Source of the DNA: an uncultured Ruegeria sp.
GTDB taxonomy: Bacteria; Pseudomonadota; Alphaproteobacteria; Rhodobacterales; Rhodobacteraceae
Length of the DNA stretch: 64,000 nt
Direction: 5' to 3'
Assembly (NCBI RefSeq): GCF_947500045.1
Contig: NZ_CANMQQ010000008.1
Span: forward strand, 151,318-215,317
Position numbers and translations under genes: made by a program. Positions 16,506 through 24,217 of this stretch are shown piece by piece. How positions within the stretch are numbered: the first letter of the stretch is position 1; each line of letters begins with the position of its first letter. The notes beneath the pieces are model-generated. The model made no database searches and was not told the DNA's origin. It saw only the letters and a list, made by a program, of their open reading frames with translations.

Positions 16506-17771
16506 TCATGCTGCCCATGCGCCCCGGCGCTTCTGCGGGCTTCTTCGCGGTGTTGCAGGGCGATACCCAACAGCCAGATACCGAAAGGCATCTGCACCGT
16601 GGCTTGTCCAATCGTGGAGAGGCCGTGAACGGAATGTCCGGCCCTTCTCGTCATAGTCCCGGCGGTACTGGCGTAATGCCTCGATACCCCGGAAACACTT
16701 TTCTTCATCAAACCAGCACGTCGCTATGAATGACCGTGCGGCTTGAATGCCGTCATCAACTGCCAGCTTCGGTGCAATCGTGATGTCCGTAAGTCCAAGG
16801 CCCTTCAGAACCTCTAACCGGCTCTTGCCTGTGCCCAGTTCTCTCACTTCTACGTCATGTGGCAATACATGCTGCCCGTAGAGGTATTTCTTTTCCTGGA
16901 GGTGCTGAACGTAGTGGTCCAAGCCTGCACCACTGGCCTCGTAATAATCAATGATCCGCTTTTCAGCCCCGTGGAACTGAGCAAACCAGATTGCCGTTGA
17001 ATCCCCGATACCCAGATCCCAAGCCGTTACGACTGGCAAGCTAGGCTCGTATGGTACTTTCGCCACGCGCCCATCGTTGGACGCCTCTTTCATTTCGTGA
17101 CCGTAGTACGCACCTTGTATGGCGGCCTCGAAACTACACTCGAACTCTTGGTCAAACCTGTCCTGGCCCATTATCTTCAGGGCCTCGTCAAGTTCTTCCT
17201 GATCTACAATGCTACTGACTGATGCCTTGAGGAGCTTACAGAACCAGTTGTCATCCTTCCGGGCGTGCTCGTATGTCTCCCAAAACTCATTCTTGCCCTT
17301 GGGTGTTCCAATGAATGTTGCCCTGCCCTTGCGGTCTGCCAGTGTGGGACGGATAACCATGGGCCACGCGTTTGCTGGGAAATCAGCGGGCTCGTCCATC
17401 ACTACGGCATCAAAGTACATCCCCCGAATGGCTTCATAGTTGTCAGCTCCGAATAGCTGGAACCTGCCCCCGTGAGGGTAGTCTATCCTCAGCTCACTTT
17501 CGTTTGGCTTCGCGCCCTCTACGTCTCGGGCAAACTGCTTTGCATAGTCCCACGCCACGGCTTTGGCCTGCTTGTAGAACGGGGCGATATAGGCAACCCT
17601 TGGGTTCGGCCTCTCACATGTAAGGACGTCCCGCTGAAGGTCGTTAACCGCTGCAACCGTCTTTCCGGCGCGGCGATGAAACACCAGACATGCAAAGCGT
17701 TCAGTTCGGTTGTGATACGGCAGGAATGCCCTGCGCGGGGCGTACTGGATTACTCCTGCGGGGAAAGCCAT
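16506..17771 (-). CDS. terL: terminase large subunit
   Basis: 421 residues. A variant Walker A HRRAGKT (residues 32-38), Walker B VVMDEP (Asp126-Glu127) and a C-terminal RNase H-like nuclease opening with TAWDLGIGDS (about 248-257) define the packaging motor. It is short for TerL but has both domains. Its start overlaps the small subunit gene by 22 bases. The enzyme cuts and pumps DNA into the prohead through the portal. Confidence 0.9.
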   Translation of the reverse strand: MAFPAGVIQYAPRRAFLPYHNRTERFACLVFHRRAGKTVAAVNDLQRDVLTCERPNPRVAYIAPFYKQAKAVAWDYAKQFARDVEGAKPNESELRIDYPHGGRFQLFGADNYEAIRGMYFDAVVMDEPADFPANAWPMVIRPTLADRKGRATFIGTPKGKNEFWETYEHARKDDNWFCKLLKASVSSIVDQEELDEALKIMGQDRFDQEFECSFEAAIQGAYYGHEMKEASNDGRVAKVPYEPSLPVVTAWDLGIGDSTAIWFAQFHGAEKRIIDYYEASGAGLDHYVQHLQEKKYLYGQHVLPHDVEVRELGTGKSRLEVLKGLGLTDITIAPKLAVDDGIQAARSFIATCWFDEEKCFRGIEALRQYRRDYDEKGRTFRSRPLHDWTSHGADAFRYLAVGYRPATPRRSPQKRRGAWAA

Positions 17772-18037
17772 CCATACGCCTTGATGATGTGTTCACCCTC
17801 GTCACCACTACCCAGTACTGTCTGGGAGGGTTTACCGTGCCCCCTGTCCAGCAGGGCCACTGCGGCTGATACTCGTGCGCTAGCAGGCTGCTCGACATCT
17901 CTCATGATTTCACTCAGAGCCGACAGCGCGTCAGCCCCGTATTTTTTTGCGTCTTCTGATATAGCCTTCTTTGCCTGCGATACTGCACCCGATTTCCGGC
18001 CAGCGCCGGAACGGGCACCTCCATGACCGTTTGCCAT
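17750..18037 (-). CDS. terS: terminase small subunit
   Basis: 95 residues. The N-terminal GGARSGAGRKSGAVSQAKKA stretch is the usual basic, Gly-rich opening of TerS proteins, followed by a helical core (LSALSEIMRDVEQPASARVSAA) for oligomerisation. It precedes and overlaps terL. It would recognise the packaging site. Confidence 0.75.
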   Translation of the reverse strand: MANGHGGARSGAGRKSGAVSQAKKAISEDAKKYGADALSALSEIMRDVEQPASARVSAAVALLDRGHGKPSQTVLGSGDEGEHIIKAYGWLSPQE

Positions 18038-18058
18038 CTTGATTTCCTTGATTGTTTT

Positions 18059-18244
18059 TCAAGTCGTGATTGATTTTAGCCACTCACCCGCCTGAATCGC
18101 GGCCTGGACATTCGCGTCCAGTGCCTTGCAGTTGGTGTGCTTGCCTGCTGCTGAAATACACGCCCACATAATGCGGTGATCGAGTTGGTTTACTGCTGCC
18201 TCTGTGAATGTCGCTATTGCGTAGTCACGGGATGTTAGTTTCAT
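18059..18244 (-). CDS. small phage protein of unknown function
   Basis: 61 residues from MKLTSRDYAIATFTEAAVNQ, helical, with two Cys. It starts in an ATGA overlap with the HExxH protein gene and precedes terS by 21 bases. The in-frame extension to 18343 only translates the antisense of ordinary coding sequence of its neighbour and is not used. Confidence 0.55.
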   Translation of the reverse strand: MKLTSRDYAIATFTEAAVNQLDHRIMWACISAAGKHTNCKALDANVQAAIQAGEWLKSITT

Positions 18245-18600
18245 TCGTAATCGCGCTTGAGAACGTGGCACACGTCGCAGAAAAGTGTCGCCAGCATGTA
18301 GGCCCGGATTTCCGTGTTCTCGACATTGATAGGAACGCCGCACTCATCCATGACCAAATCAACTATGTGGCTGCATTCATGAACGATAAGACCAAGGTTA
18401 GCAGACTCTGGAATCAGTAATGCAAATCTGGCCTGACCATCCGCGTCGTATTCACGGGAAGCCAAGCCGTATGCGGGCAGGTTCCAACCACCCTCAATCC
18501 CCCACTTCTTCTTGTGGTAGCGGACGATCTTTTTATCGTCTTCGAATATTGGTACCTCGACCCCGAATGGATGGACCCAGACTGTTGCTGTCGGCTTCAT
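18241..18600 (-). CDS. small HExxH putative metallopeptidase
   Basis: 119 residues with LIVHECSHIVD at about residues 72-82: His-Glu-x-x-His, followed by Asp, in a predicted helix, the zinc site of metallopeptidases. No signal peptide. It lies two genes upstream of terS. The substrate is unknown; a phage-encoded protease for a host or scaffold protein, or an M15-unrelated lytic enzyme, are both possible. Confidence 0.6.
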   Translation of the reverse strand: MKPTATVWVHPFGVEVPIFEDDKKIVRYHKKKWGIEGGWNLPAYGLASREYDADGQARFALLIPESANLGLIVHECSHIVDLVMDECGVPINVENTEIRAYMLATLFCDVCHVLKRDYE

Positions 18601-18681
18601 CCACGTTCCTCTCAGTCTTGACGCCCTTATACTCGGTGCCCGTTTTGGTCGTGCAGGTCGGGCAACTGCATGCCTTTGAAG

Positions 18682-19248
18682 CTAGGTGGCTCTGCCATGG
18701 TTGGGATGGAACCCCATCTCTTTCTCTGCCGCCCTACGAACCGCTATGGCTTCTAGCTTGTCGTCAAAATAGCCTAGTCGCTTCCTGACCCCCAACGAGC
18801 CAATCTGAGCGATCCATTTTCCTCGGGTATTACACCAGCCGACGCCAACAACTCCGCTCGTGTTGTCGTTGGGAATCTTAGTATTTTTACAATTGTCGCT
18901 TTGCGAGACCTCACGAAGATTACTGATCCGATTGTCGGCGCGGTCACCGTTGATGTGATCAATGGTCATTGTTGGCCAGTAACTATTGCAGATTGCCCAA
19001 ACTACCCGATGTGCCCTTACTCTGGCATTCAACAGGGTTCCACTTGGGTAACCATAGTTATCAAGGCACGCTAAGGCGGGCTTACCCGCGAATATCGAAT
19101 TCCACTTATTTGCCTCACCTTGAGCAGTACACCGGCCATCCTTAAACCACTCGGGCCCGCGATGTTTCCAGCGAAGCTTTCCAGTGCCTGGATTGTAATC
19201 CAGCAATTGACGAAGAACCTCCGGGGAGGGTAAAGGGCTGTAAGCCAT
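18682..19248 (-). CDS. HNH homing endonuclease with AP2 domain (copy 1)
   Basis: 188 residues. VRAHRVVWAICN and TIDHINGDRADNRISNLREVS give the HNH core (His-Asn-His type, about 78-115), followed by a GVVGVGWCNTRGKWIAQI AP2-type DNA-binding domain. The C-terminus ends LGFHPNHGRAT-like (MGFHPNHGRAT). A paralogue on the other arm (28258-28803) has the same architecture. These are mobile free-standing endonucleases that insert between phage genes. Confidence 0.85.
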   Translation of the reverse strand: MAYSPLPSPEVLRQLLDYNPGTGKLRWKHRGPEWFKDGRCTAQGEANKWNSIFAGKPALACLDNYGYPSGTLLNARVRAHRVVWAICNSYWPTMTIDHINGDRADNRISNLREVSQSDNCKNTKIPNDNTSGVVGVGWCNTRGKWIAQIGSLGVRKRLGYFDDKLEAIAVRRAAEKEMGFHPNHGRAT

Positions 19249-19343
19249 AGCGATGCTCCAATCATCGTGCGGTTAGAGCCTCGTTGGCGTTGGCGCGCCT
19301 TCGGGGCTTGGTTTTTTGTGATTTAATTTTGTGATTTCAAAGC

Positions 19344-19418
19344 TGGCAACGGTGCGAGGAATCGAACCCCGGACACGTGGTTTTGGAGACCACTGCTCTA
19401 CCACTGAGCTACACCGAA
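19344..19418 (-). tRNA. tRNA-Trp (anticodon CCA), phage-encoded, mismatched acceptor
   Basis: Cloverleaf read on the minus strand: D stem GCTC/GAGC, anticodon stem GTGGT/ACCAC with loop CTCCAAA (anticodon CCA), T stem CGGGG/CCTCG with loop TTCGATT, discriminator G and an encoded CCA. The acceptor TTCGGTG / CACCGTT pairs at only five of seven positions; the two terminal pairs are U-U. It lies between an HNH gene and a non-coding stretch in the late operon. Either it works with a weakened end, or the 5' end is remodelled, or it is decaying. Confidence 0.75.
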
Positions 19419-19933
19419 CAAGAAAACCCGCCAACCGGGGCTGACGGGCTATGCTCCTATGCCGGGTCATGAACCCCGGTGCAGTGTCGTTTCACTGCCG
19501 CCGTAGCGGGAGGGAGGAAAGCCCGCCAACCGAAGGCAGCGGGTGCACAACATCAGAGATGAAGCGCGACATTACTGCGGGCCAACACATCCATACGGAA
19601 GATTAAACCCGCTACAGCACCAAATCTTGCTTGAGCTGTTTATCGTGGTGCCAAGAATGAAAACTGACCCGTTCACTTTCGTGTAGAGGGGCCAGTCGTG
19701 TGCCGGTGATCAACTCCGGCTGTGTGCTGTTTGAACGCGGGCCTCGGTGACTGTCAGCGCGTGCTGCCTACCTGCCATTTTCCCGACGCTTCCCGCGCTC
19801 AGGTGACAACACCAACCTGCAGGGTTCGACCCGGGTTTGCCCAGACCTAGTGCTGTCACCAAAGAGCGGAATCAAAAAACCGAAACGACTTTCACAACAA
19901 TCTCGGTGGAACCATAATACGCGTTCCCGAAAT
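19419..19933 (-). other. non-coding stretch beside tRNA-Trp
   Basis: About 515 bases without a convincing ORF on either strand, in an otherwise gene-packed prophage. Several GC-rich inverted segments occur (for example the repeated CCCGCCAACCG motif at about 19428-19436 and 19521-19530). I see no second tRNA cloverleaf. It could hold an untranslated RNA, a processing leader for the tRNA, or the late promoter region. Confidence 0.4.
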
Positions 19934-20548
19934 TTAGTCAACCCGCTCTGATAGATTTTCTACGGCATTTACAAACGCTTTCCCCTTCTGAGTTATAGAA
20001 CCGTCTATCAATACCTCACACCAGCCCCGTGAAACCGATTGAATGATCGAACGGTCCGCTAAACTCAACTGATTAAACCAACCCCGCCATTTATCCCAGT
20101 TGTTCACGGCGTCACGGTGTTTTTCGTCCTCGTCACGCAAGTCCGGTTGTTGCTCAAGATCAACCTCGAATGACTCCGGCAGAAATTCCACCTTCGCCAC
20201 CTTTGCGGCCATACTCTTACCGAGGCATACCCTGTGATATCGCGCCTCAGCGTTTGTCAGGCCCGCATAGACGCTCCAGAGCCCTACTGCGTCCTCTACG
20301 GTGCACGCGGCGAATAGAACCTGTCCTGCGGGCTCCCCTAGCGCCTGGAACTGCATGAGCTGCCACTTGTCGGGGTTGTGGCCCATTTGCTTTGCCCGAA
20401 CCTCTAGGGCCGCACGGGCCGGGTGACGATCCACGCGCTCTTTGGGTAGCTCAGCCATTCTCTTGCGCCCCCGCGCCTTCTTCCGGGGTGCTGGGGCTAA
20501 GTCTATCCCGATACTCTGCTTGCGGTTTCTCTTGTCGCCCTTACCCAT
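19934..20548 (-). CDS. phage protein of unknown function with basic N-terminus
   Basis: 204 residues. Residues 1-55 are strongly basic (MGKGDKRNRKQS, PRKKARGRKRMAELPKERV), then a mixed helical core and an acidic Gln/Asp patch (LEQQPDLRDEDEKH), ending in a possible winged-helix-like segment (LADRSIIQSVSRGWCEVLIDGSITQKGKAF). Located after the replication genes and before packaging genes, where late regulators of antitermination type often lie. That role is speculation. Confidence 0.6.
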   Translation of the reverse strand: MGKGDKRNRKQSIGIDLAPAPRKKARGRKRMAELPKERVDRHPARAALEVRAKQMGHNPDKWQLMQFQALGEPAGQVLFAACTVEDAVGLWSVYAGLTNAEARYHRVCLGKSMAAKVAKVEFLPESFEVDLEQQPDLRDEDEKHRDAVNNWDKWRGWFNQLSLADRSIIQSVSRGWCEVLIDGSITQKGKAFVNAVENLSERVD

Positions 20549-20918
20549 GCAATTCGCCCCACGGATTGATTGGCCTTGATATAGGGGGCGGCTTCTTCGG
20601 AAGGCGTCGCTTCAGCTTTTGCCGAACACGCGCGCTTGGCAAGAACCGCGCACCCTCGTCCGCTGGATACTGGTATCCAAAACCATATGGATAGTTCCCA
20701 ACCCAAACCCGGACATCACCAAGAAAAATGCAGTATTTGTCCTCAACAACAATCTCCGCTCCATTGTCAATCTGGCTTTCAAGGGCATCACTATAGTCGT
20801 GGTTTGTCGGGTGGTTTTGGTGCCAGAAATTCGGGCGGATTAGTCTAAAGAAAAAATCCTTCACTGAGCGACTGTCCATCACACAACCTAAAAGCCTGAG
20901 AACACCTCGTCTGTTCAT
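20541..20918 (-). CDS. phage protein of unknown function
   Basis: 125 residues. The middle (AEIVVEDKYCIFLGDVRVWVGNYPYGFGY) is beta-rich and aromatic, and the C-terminus is basic and Pro-rich. It overlaps the next gene by 8 bases and the previous by 4. An internal ATG at 20879 is a second possible start. Confidence 0.55.
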   Translation of the reverse strand: MNRRGVLRLLGCVMDSRSVKDFFFRLIRPNFWHQNHPTNHDYSDALESQIDNGAEIVVEDKYCIFLGDVRVWVGNYPYGFGYQYPADEGARFLPSARVRQKLKRRLPKKPPPISRPINPWGELHG

Positions 20919-21049
20919 GACTTCGCCCTACCCACTATTTTCGCGGATAACCATTTCCCGAAGTCGTCAATCGTATCCATTGCCAGCCAACCGGCCCTGA
21001 AGCCAAATCCAGCTATTGCTGCGATTGCTATGATTTCCCACGCTTCCAT
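20915..21049 (-). CDS. 44-residue membrane protein
   Basis: MEAWEIIAIAAIAGFGFRAG opens with one hydrophobic helix, followed by an amphipathic segment (DTIDDFGKWLSAKIVGR). Start and stop are both overlapped with neighbours (TGATG upstream, ATGA downstream), strong evidence that it is a real coupled gene. One of three tiny membrane or coil genes in a row; a holin-like role is possible but unproven. Confidence 0.6.
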   Translation of the reverse strand: MEAWEIIAIAAIAGFGFRAGWLAMDTIDDFGKWLSAKIVGRAKS

Positions 21050-21228
21050 CACTGCCCCCGAATCCTCGCTAAGCGCATCAGATTATCCATCAGCTTCAAG
21101 TTCTGTTCATGAAGCCGCCGTTTCAGTCGTATCGTGAATATGTTGAGGATTATCTGAACCACAAAGCCCGCAATCATCAGCCAAACAAACCACTCCGGAA
21201 TTGCGATTGTAATCATCTCACTGCCCAT
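21049..21228 (-). CDS. small membrane protein with cytoplasmic coil
   Basis: 59 residues from the ATG at 21228, with AAGGGG nine bases upstream. One transmembrane helix (about 8-30) is followed by a basic, heptad-like helix (RLKRRLHEQNLKLMDNLMRL). Such architecture is seen in spanin-like and other phage membrane proteins, but no signal decides. It overlaps the following 44-residue gene at TGATG. Confidence 0.6.
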   Translation of the reverse strand: MGSEMITIAIPEWFVWLMIAGFVVQIILNIFTIRLKRRLHEQNLKLMDNLMRLARIRGQ

Positions 21229-21234
21229 CACACA

Positions 21235-21387
21235 TCACCCCTTTATCTGTGCCCGCAGCTCGTCACGCTGAATGCGCAACCGCTGTATGGTGGCGCGCTG
21301 GCGTTCAATCTGATCGTTCTTGCCTTGAATAATCTTGAGGTATTTTTCGTTATCCAGAGAGAGAGGGCCTAGTTTGCGCTTGGTCAT
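21235..21387 (-). CDS. 50-residue coiled-coil protein
   Basis: MTKRKLGPLSLDNEKYLKII is followed by a charged heptad helix (NDQIERQRATIQRLRIQRDE). It starts in an ATGA overlap with the wHTH gene and ends just before the next membrane protein. Coil in this and the next gene may let them interact. Confidence 0.55.
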   Translation of the reverse strand: MTKRKLGPLSLDNEKYLKIIQGKNDQIERQRATIQRLRIQRDELRAQIKG

Positions 21388-21764
21388 TTGGTGCCCCCCT
21401 CATCAGCCAGCCAGTATATGAAAATGTTTTGAACGCGCTTTCGCTCAAGTAACCCCTTCTTCCAGTATTCGGTTAGGCTGCTTCTGACTGAGTGTTGGGT
21501 TACGCCCCTGCCCATCTGTTGAAGCTTCACAAATACATCAGACGCCGTTAGTTCGATGTGCTGTTGAAATATCGCCCGATAAACATCGAACTTTGAAGGA
21601 CGGCCAACCTTTGGCGGCTGAGATACGTCACCACTGATAATCCAATCCTCTAATGCTCGTGCTTGCTCTGCGGTGTAATGACTTGCTTCGGTGCCGAATG
21701 CGGTATCGCCCCGCCCCTTGTCTTCGTTGCGGACACTGAAAATCTTCTGAGAATGTAGGGTCAT
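21384..21764 (-). CDS. winged-helix-like regulator candidate
   Basis: 126 residues from MTLHSQKIFSVRN. The second half (FDVYRAIFQQHIELTASDVF, then GVTQHSVRSSLTEYWKKGLLERKR) reads as a winged HTH with recognition helix around residues 90-105. It is within the replication-late transcript and could regulate late expression. The longer ORF start at 21821 lies inside the previous gene and is not used. Confidence 0.55.
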   Translation of the reverse strand: MTLHSQKIFSVRNEDKGRGDTAFGTEASHYTAEQARALEDWIISGDVSQPPKVGRPSKFDVYRAIFQQHIELTASDVFVKLQQMGRGVTQHSVRSSLTEYWKKGLLERKRVQNIFIYWLADEGGTK

Positions 21765-22096
21765 GCCGCCGCCCTCATTCTTTCTATGAAGCGCTCCAGT
21801 AGAGCAATCGCCCCGCCCCATGTGTCCGCGTTATGTAGACTGTTGATGCTTCGACACATGTCTTGCGGCGACATTCCACGAGATCGACACCAATTGGCAT
21901 GCTCCAAGGCTTCGTCAAAGGCAGGCATGACGTTCAATCCCTCTTCTGGAGGGCTCGGCGTTGCTTCCATCTGTGGCTCAGGCTTGGGGCGCGGGCGGGG
22001 CGGTAGCGAGGCGGGGTATCGAACGCTGCCGCCAACTTCCCAACCTCGACGTACAGCGACATTCTCCTTGCGGGCCATTTCCAACATTGCGTTCAT
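21761..22096 (-). CDS. phage protein of unknown function
   Basis: 111 residues. A Pro-rich linker (SLPPRPRPKPEPQ, then TPSPPEEG) joins two short helical parts; the C-terminal part (HANWCRSRGMSPQDMCRSIN) has two Cys. Overlaps both neighbours by 4 bases. Possibly part of the replication module by position. Confidence 0.5.
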   Translation of the reverse strand: MNAMLEMARKENVAVRRGWEVGGSVRYPASLPPRPRPKPEPQMEATPSPPEEGLNVMPAFDEALEHANWCRSRGMSPQDMCRSINSLHNADTWGGAIALLERFIERMRAAA

Positions 22097-22644
22097 TGCG
22101 CAGCCTCCGTCACCGGGAGATATGGCAAGACAACAGAACCGAAACGTTCACCCATCATGTATGGCGCATCATCCCGATATGCTGCTTGCCACTGACGGAC
22201 ACTTGCGGCGCGGTACTGATCCAGCGTTTCCCCTGAAATAAGGTTGGCGTTGAGTGCCCGAGTTCCCAAATCGCCCCAAACGACTTTCTCAGAAACGCCT
22301 TCACCTGCCTCCATTTTTCGAGCGGCAAGTTCAACCTCGTCGGTTTTATACGTCTGCAACGGAGCGCGACGTGACCCGCCCGCTGAGGGAACGCCGTCAA
22401 CGAAAACACCCTGCGGAGGCCAAGCGTAGCTGCTGTGAGTGTCCGCGACCTTCTCAAGCACCCTTTCGATATTGGCATTGAATTCATCACGGCCAGTTAC
22501 CGGCAAGCGCCGCGCCATAGCTTCAGCAATCGACCGTACCGAGGCGTCCTGTGCGTCCTGCGTCATACCCCGAGGCGGGGTGTAGCGCTCAAGGAATTTG
22601 CTGATTTCGATAAGGGCGGCGTCTCTACGTTCTTCGAACTTCAT
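22093..22644 (-). CDS. replication-module protein of unknown function
   Basis: 183 residues, helical N-terminus (ERRDAALIEISKFLERYTPP, QDAQDASVRSIAEAMARRLP). It follows the O-like gene in the place of lambda P or a helicase loader. Its N-terminal helical pattern resembles phage proteins that accompany replisome organisers, but no Walker motif is present, so it is not DnaC-like. Confidence 0.5.
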   Translation of the reverse strand: MKFEERRDAALIEISKFLERYTPPRGMTQDAQDASVRSIAEAMARRLPVTGRDEFNANIERVLEKVADTHSSYAWPPQGVFVDGVPSAGGSRRAPLQTYKTDEVELAARKMEAGEGVSEKVVWGDLGTRALNANLISGETLDQYRAASVRQWQAAYRDDAPYMMGERFGSVVLPYLPVTEAAQ

Positions 22645-23210
22645 GACGTTTCCTCTTCGGCTTTGAGTTGGGCTTGGATGCGGTGCAAGGATTCTTGTGA
22701 TGCTGAGAATCCAGATTTTCTAAATCTCTTCCCTGCCCCCCTTGGGGGGTTGGGGGGCTTAATAGGTTTAGTATCCTTATTAAGGTTGTTATCCTTAAGG
22801 GGCCTGATTTCACCGCCAGCGGGTTTTACCGGCGGCGGGTTTTTCAGGCCCTCGGTAACCGGGGGACGGTTTTTCAGGCCCTCGGTGTCAACATCTTGTG
22901 CCTCTGGGTCATCATGGATTTCCCAAATCGTGCCCTCAAACCTACCGTCTTCACCGTGTTTGTTTTTGATTTCCAAGTAGCCAATTTCTTGCAGTTGCTT
23001 TACAATCTTGCGATACTTGTCACGACCAAAACCTGTTGTTTCCATGAGGTTTTTCCTACGGAAAACCCACCCCTCTTTCATAGACATAATGAGGCCAAGA
23101 AATCCTCGCGCCTCCATGGATAGGCGACTGTCACTGAACACCGCGTTAGGCACGGCGGTGTAACCTGAACGTCTAGATATTGTGTTTCTGCACTCGCTCG
23201 GTTCAGTCAC
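22641..23210 (-). CDS. O-like replisome organiser with winged HTH
   Basis: 189 residues. SGYTAVPNAVFSDSRLSMEA, then FRRKNLMETTGFGRDKYRKI, then EIGYLEIKNKHGEDGRF is the helix-turn-helix start of phage replication initiators. The linker repeats the segment TEGLKNRPPV/TEGLKNPPPV, and the DNA coding for it forms direct repeats, as lambda O contains its own origin. The C-terminus (about 150-189) is helical and may bind the helicase loader. Confidence 0.7.
   Translation of the reverse strand: MTEPSECRNTISRRSGYTAVPNAVFSDSRLSMEARGFLGLIMSMKEGWVFRRKNLMETTGFGRDKYRKIVKQLQEIGYLEIKNKHGEDGRFEGTIWEIHDDPEAQDVDTEGLKNRPPVTEGLKNPPPVKPAGGEIRPLKDNNLNKDTKPIKPPNPPRGAGKRFRKSGFSASQESLHRIQAQLKAEEETS
22757..22886. repeat. 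candidate prophage replication origin (iterons plus AT-rich tract)
   Basis: A 19-bp direct repeat GGTTTTTCAGGCCCTCGGT lies at 22838-22856 and 22868-22886, exactly 30 bases apart. Degenerate copies of its GCGGGTTTT flank lie at 22819-22845. On the C-terminal-coding side there is an AT-rich stretch (22761-22800) with two TATCCTTA repeats 18 bases apart and two palindromes. Lambda has iterons and an AT-rich unwinding tract in gene O in the same order. Confidence 0.5.
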
Positions 23211-23608
23211 TCAATCACTCCGCGATGCTCGATTTCAACAACTGGCGGGATGATTTGGACCACTACACAGCCATCCTCTACGATGCCGCCATGCTTTTTC
23301 GCGACGCGGAACCGGCCATCATCAACGCCCATCGCCAGCGCTATGCCATCCTGTCCGGTCTTGAATGCGGCTTCCTTGGCATCGTCATCCCAACGGCACC
23401 CTCTGGGCGGGTAGAAGGTGTATGTCAGGCTGATAGGACCATCGAGCCACTTGATGCGGTTCACGCCTTGCTCAAGCGCTAGTGCCCAGCATGCCTTTTT
23501 GTAAGCGGTTCCCTTCGGACGCCACTTGGACCAGTGGTTTGACCGAATGAAGTTCGGGCGGCACTCCGTTGGGGGCCATGGCAGCTTGATTGTGATGCGC
23601 TCGGTCAT
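23207..23608 (-). CDS. rusA: RusA-like Holliday junction resolvase
   Basis: 133 residues from MTERITIKLPWPP. The strand plus PPTECRPN opening and the acidic cluster WDDDAKEAAFKTGQDGIALA, then GVDDGRF match the RusA fold, with catalytic Asp residues in those two blocks. It resolves recombination or replication intermediates before packaging. It overlaps the O-like gene by 4 bases. Confidence 0.8.
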   Translation of the reverse strand: MTERITIKLPWPPTECRPNFIRSNHWSKWRPKGTAYKKACWALALEQGVNRIKWLDGPISLTYTFYPPRGCRWDDDAKEAAFKTGQDGIALAMGVDDGRFRVAKKHGGIVEDGCVVVQIIPPVVEIEHRGVIE

Positions 23609-23609
23609 C

Positions 23610-23861
23610 TCACTGCCCCGCTGGCGACTGGTCATCACCAATCAGACCAGCCTCAAGGTCGTCAAAGTGGTGTGCCAGCCGCCGCAACTGTGTCCCCATG
23701 CCCTTCTCTATGTGGCCGGTGAACAGTGGTTTCTTTTCGCCGCCCTCTACGTCTGGGTTGAGGGCGAAGGTCTTGCCGTTCTCTCGGTGGTCCGTTGTGC
23801 GAACGACTACGTGACCGAGGCGGTAGACTTGCTGAGAGAGTATCTTGGGGCGCTTACCCAT
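23610..23861 (-). CDS. phage protein of unknown function
   Basis: 83 residues, basic N-terminus (MGKRPKILSQQVYRLGHVVV) and acidic C-terminus. It ends two bases before rusA starts. Unassigned; looks like a small early phage protein. Confidence 0.5.
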   Translation of the reverse strand: MGKRPKILSQQVYRLGHVVVRTTDHRENGKTFALNPDVEGGEKKPLFTGHIEKGMGTQLRRLAHHFDDLEAGLIGDDQSPAGQ

Positions 23862-23887
23862 TCACACGCCCCCTGATGCCGAAAGGG

Positions 23888-24178
23888 TTAGCGACCAAGC
23901 ATTGCTGCATAGAAATTGTCCGGGGCGGCTGGCATAAAGAGGCGCACAAGCTCCAGTGTTGCGGGTAACTCTTTCACCCCGTTTTTGGGATGCTTCAGAA
24001 CAAGTTTTCCGGGCCTTCCGGGCGCTTGGGAAATCTTCATGTCCAGTAACTTGCAACGGCTGTACGGCAATCCCTTTGTGCGATGTCCGCCCCGCGTCGA
24101 TGCGGGAACAGGTTCTCCGATTGCGTAGATGGGGCCTGTATGACCTTGCGCGTCTAATTGCCTCTTGGTCTTTGCCAT
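23888..24178 (-). CDS. phage protein of unknown function
   Basis: 96 residues, basic, with a GGHRTKGLPYSRCKLLDMKI segment. Chosen over an overlapping frame (23862-24221) because its composition is more protein-like. Lies between the cro-like gene and the replication genes. Confidence 0.45.
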   Translation of the reverse strand: MAKTKRQLDAQGHTGPIYAIGEPVPASTRGGHRTKGLPYSRCKLLDMKISQAPGRPGKLVLKHPKNGVKELPATLELVRLFMPAAPDNFYAAMLGR

Positions 24179-24217
24179 GAGTGAAGTCCTTTGATTGATT
24201 TTGGAAAGCAGGGGTCA

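Noticed and set aside
18535..18690. Frame with a CSCPTC zinc-ribbon-like segment
   Set aside because: No start codon can be found before the HNH gene's end and it overlaps the metallopeptidase gene; it may be a gene damaged by HNH insertion, but support is thin.
22838..22886. Two 19-bp repeats as a CRISPR array
   Set aside because: Only two copies with an 11-base gap, inside a coding gene; iterons are a better reading.
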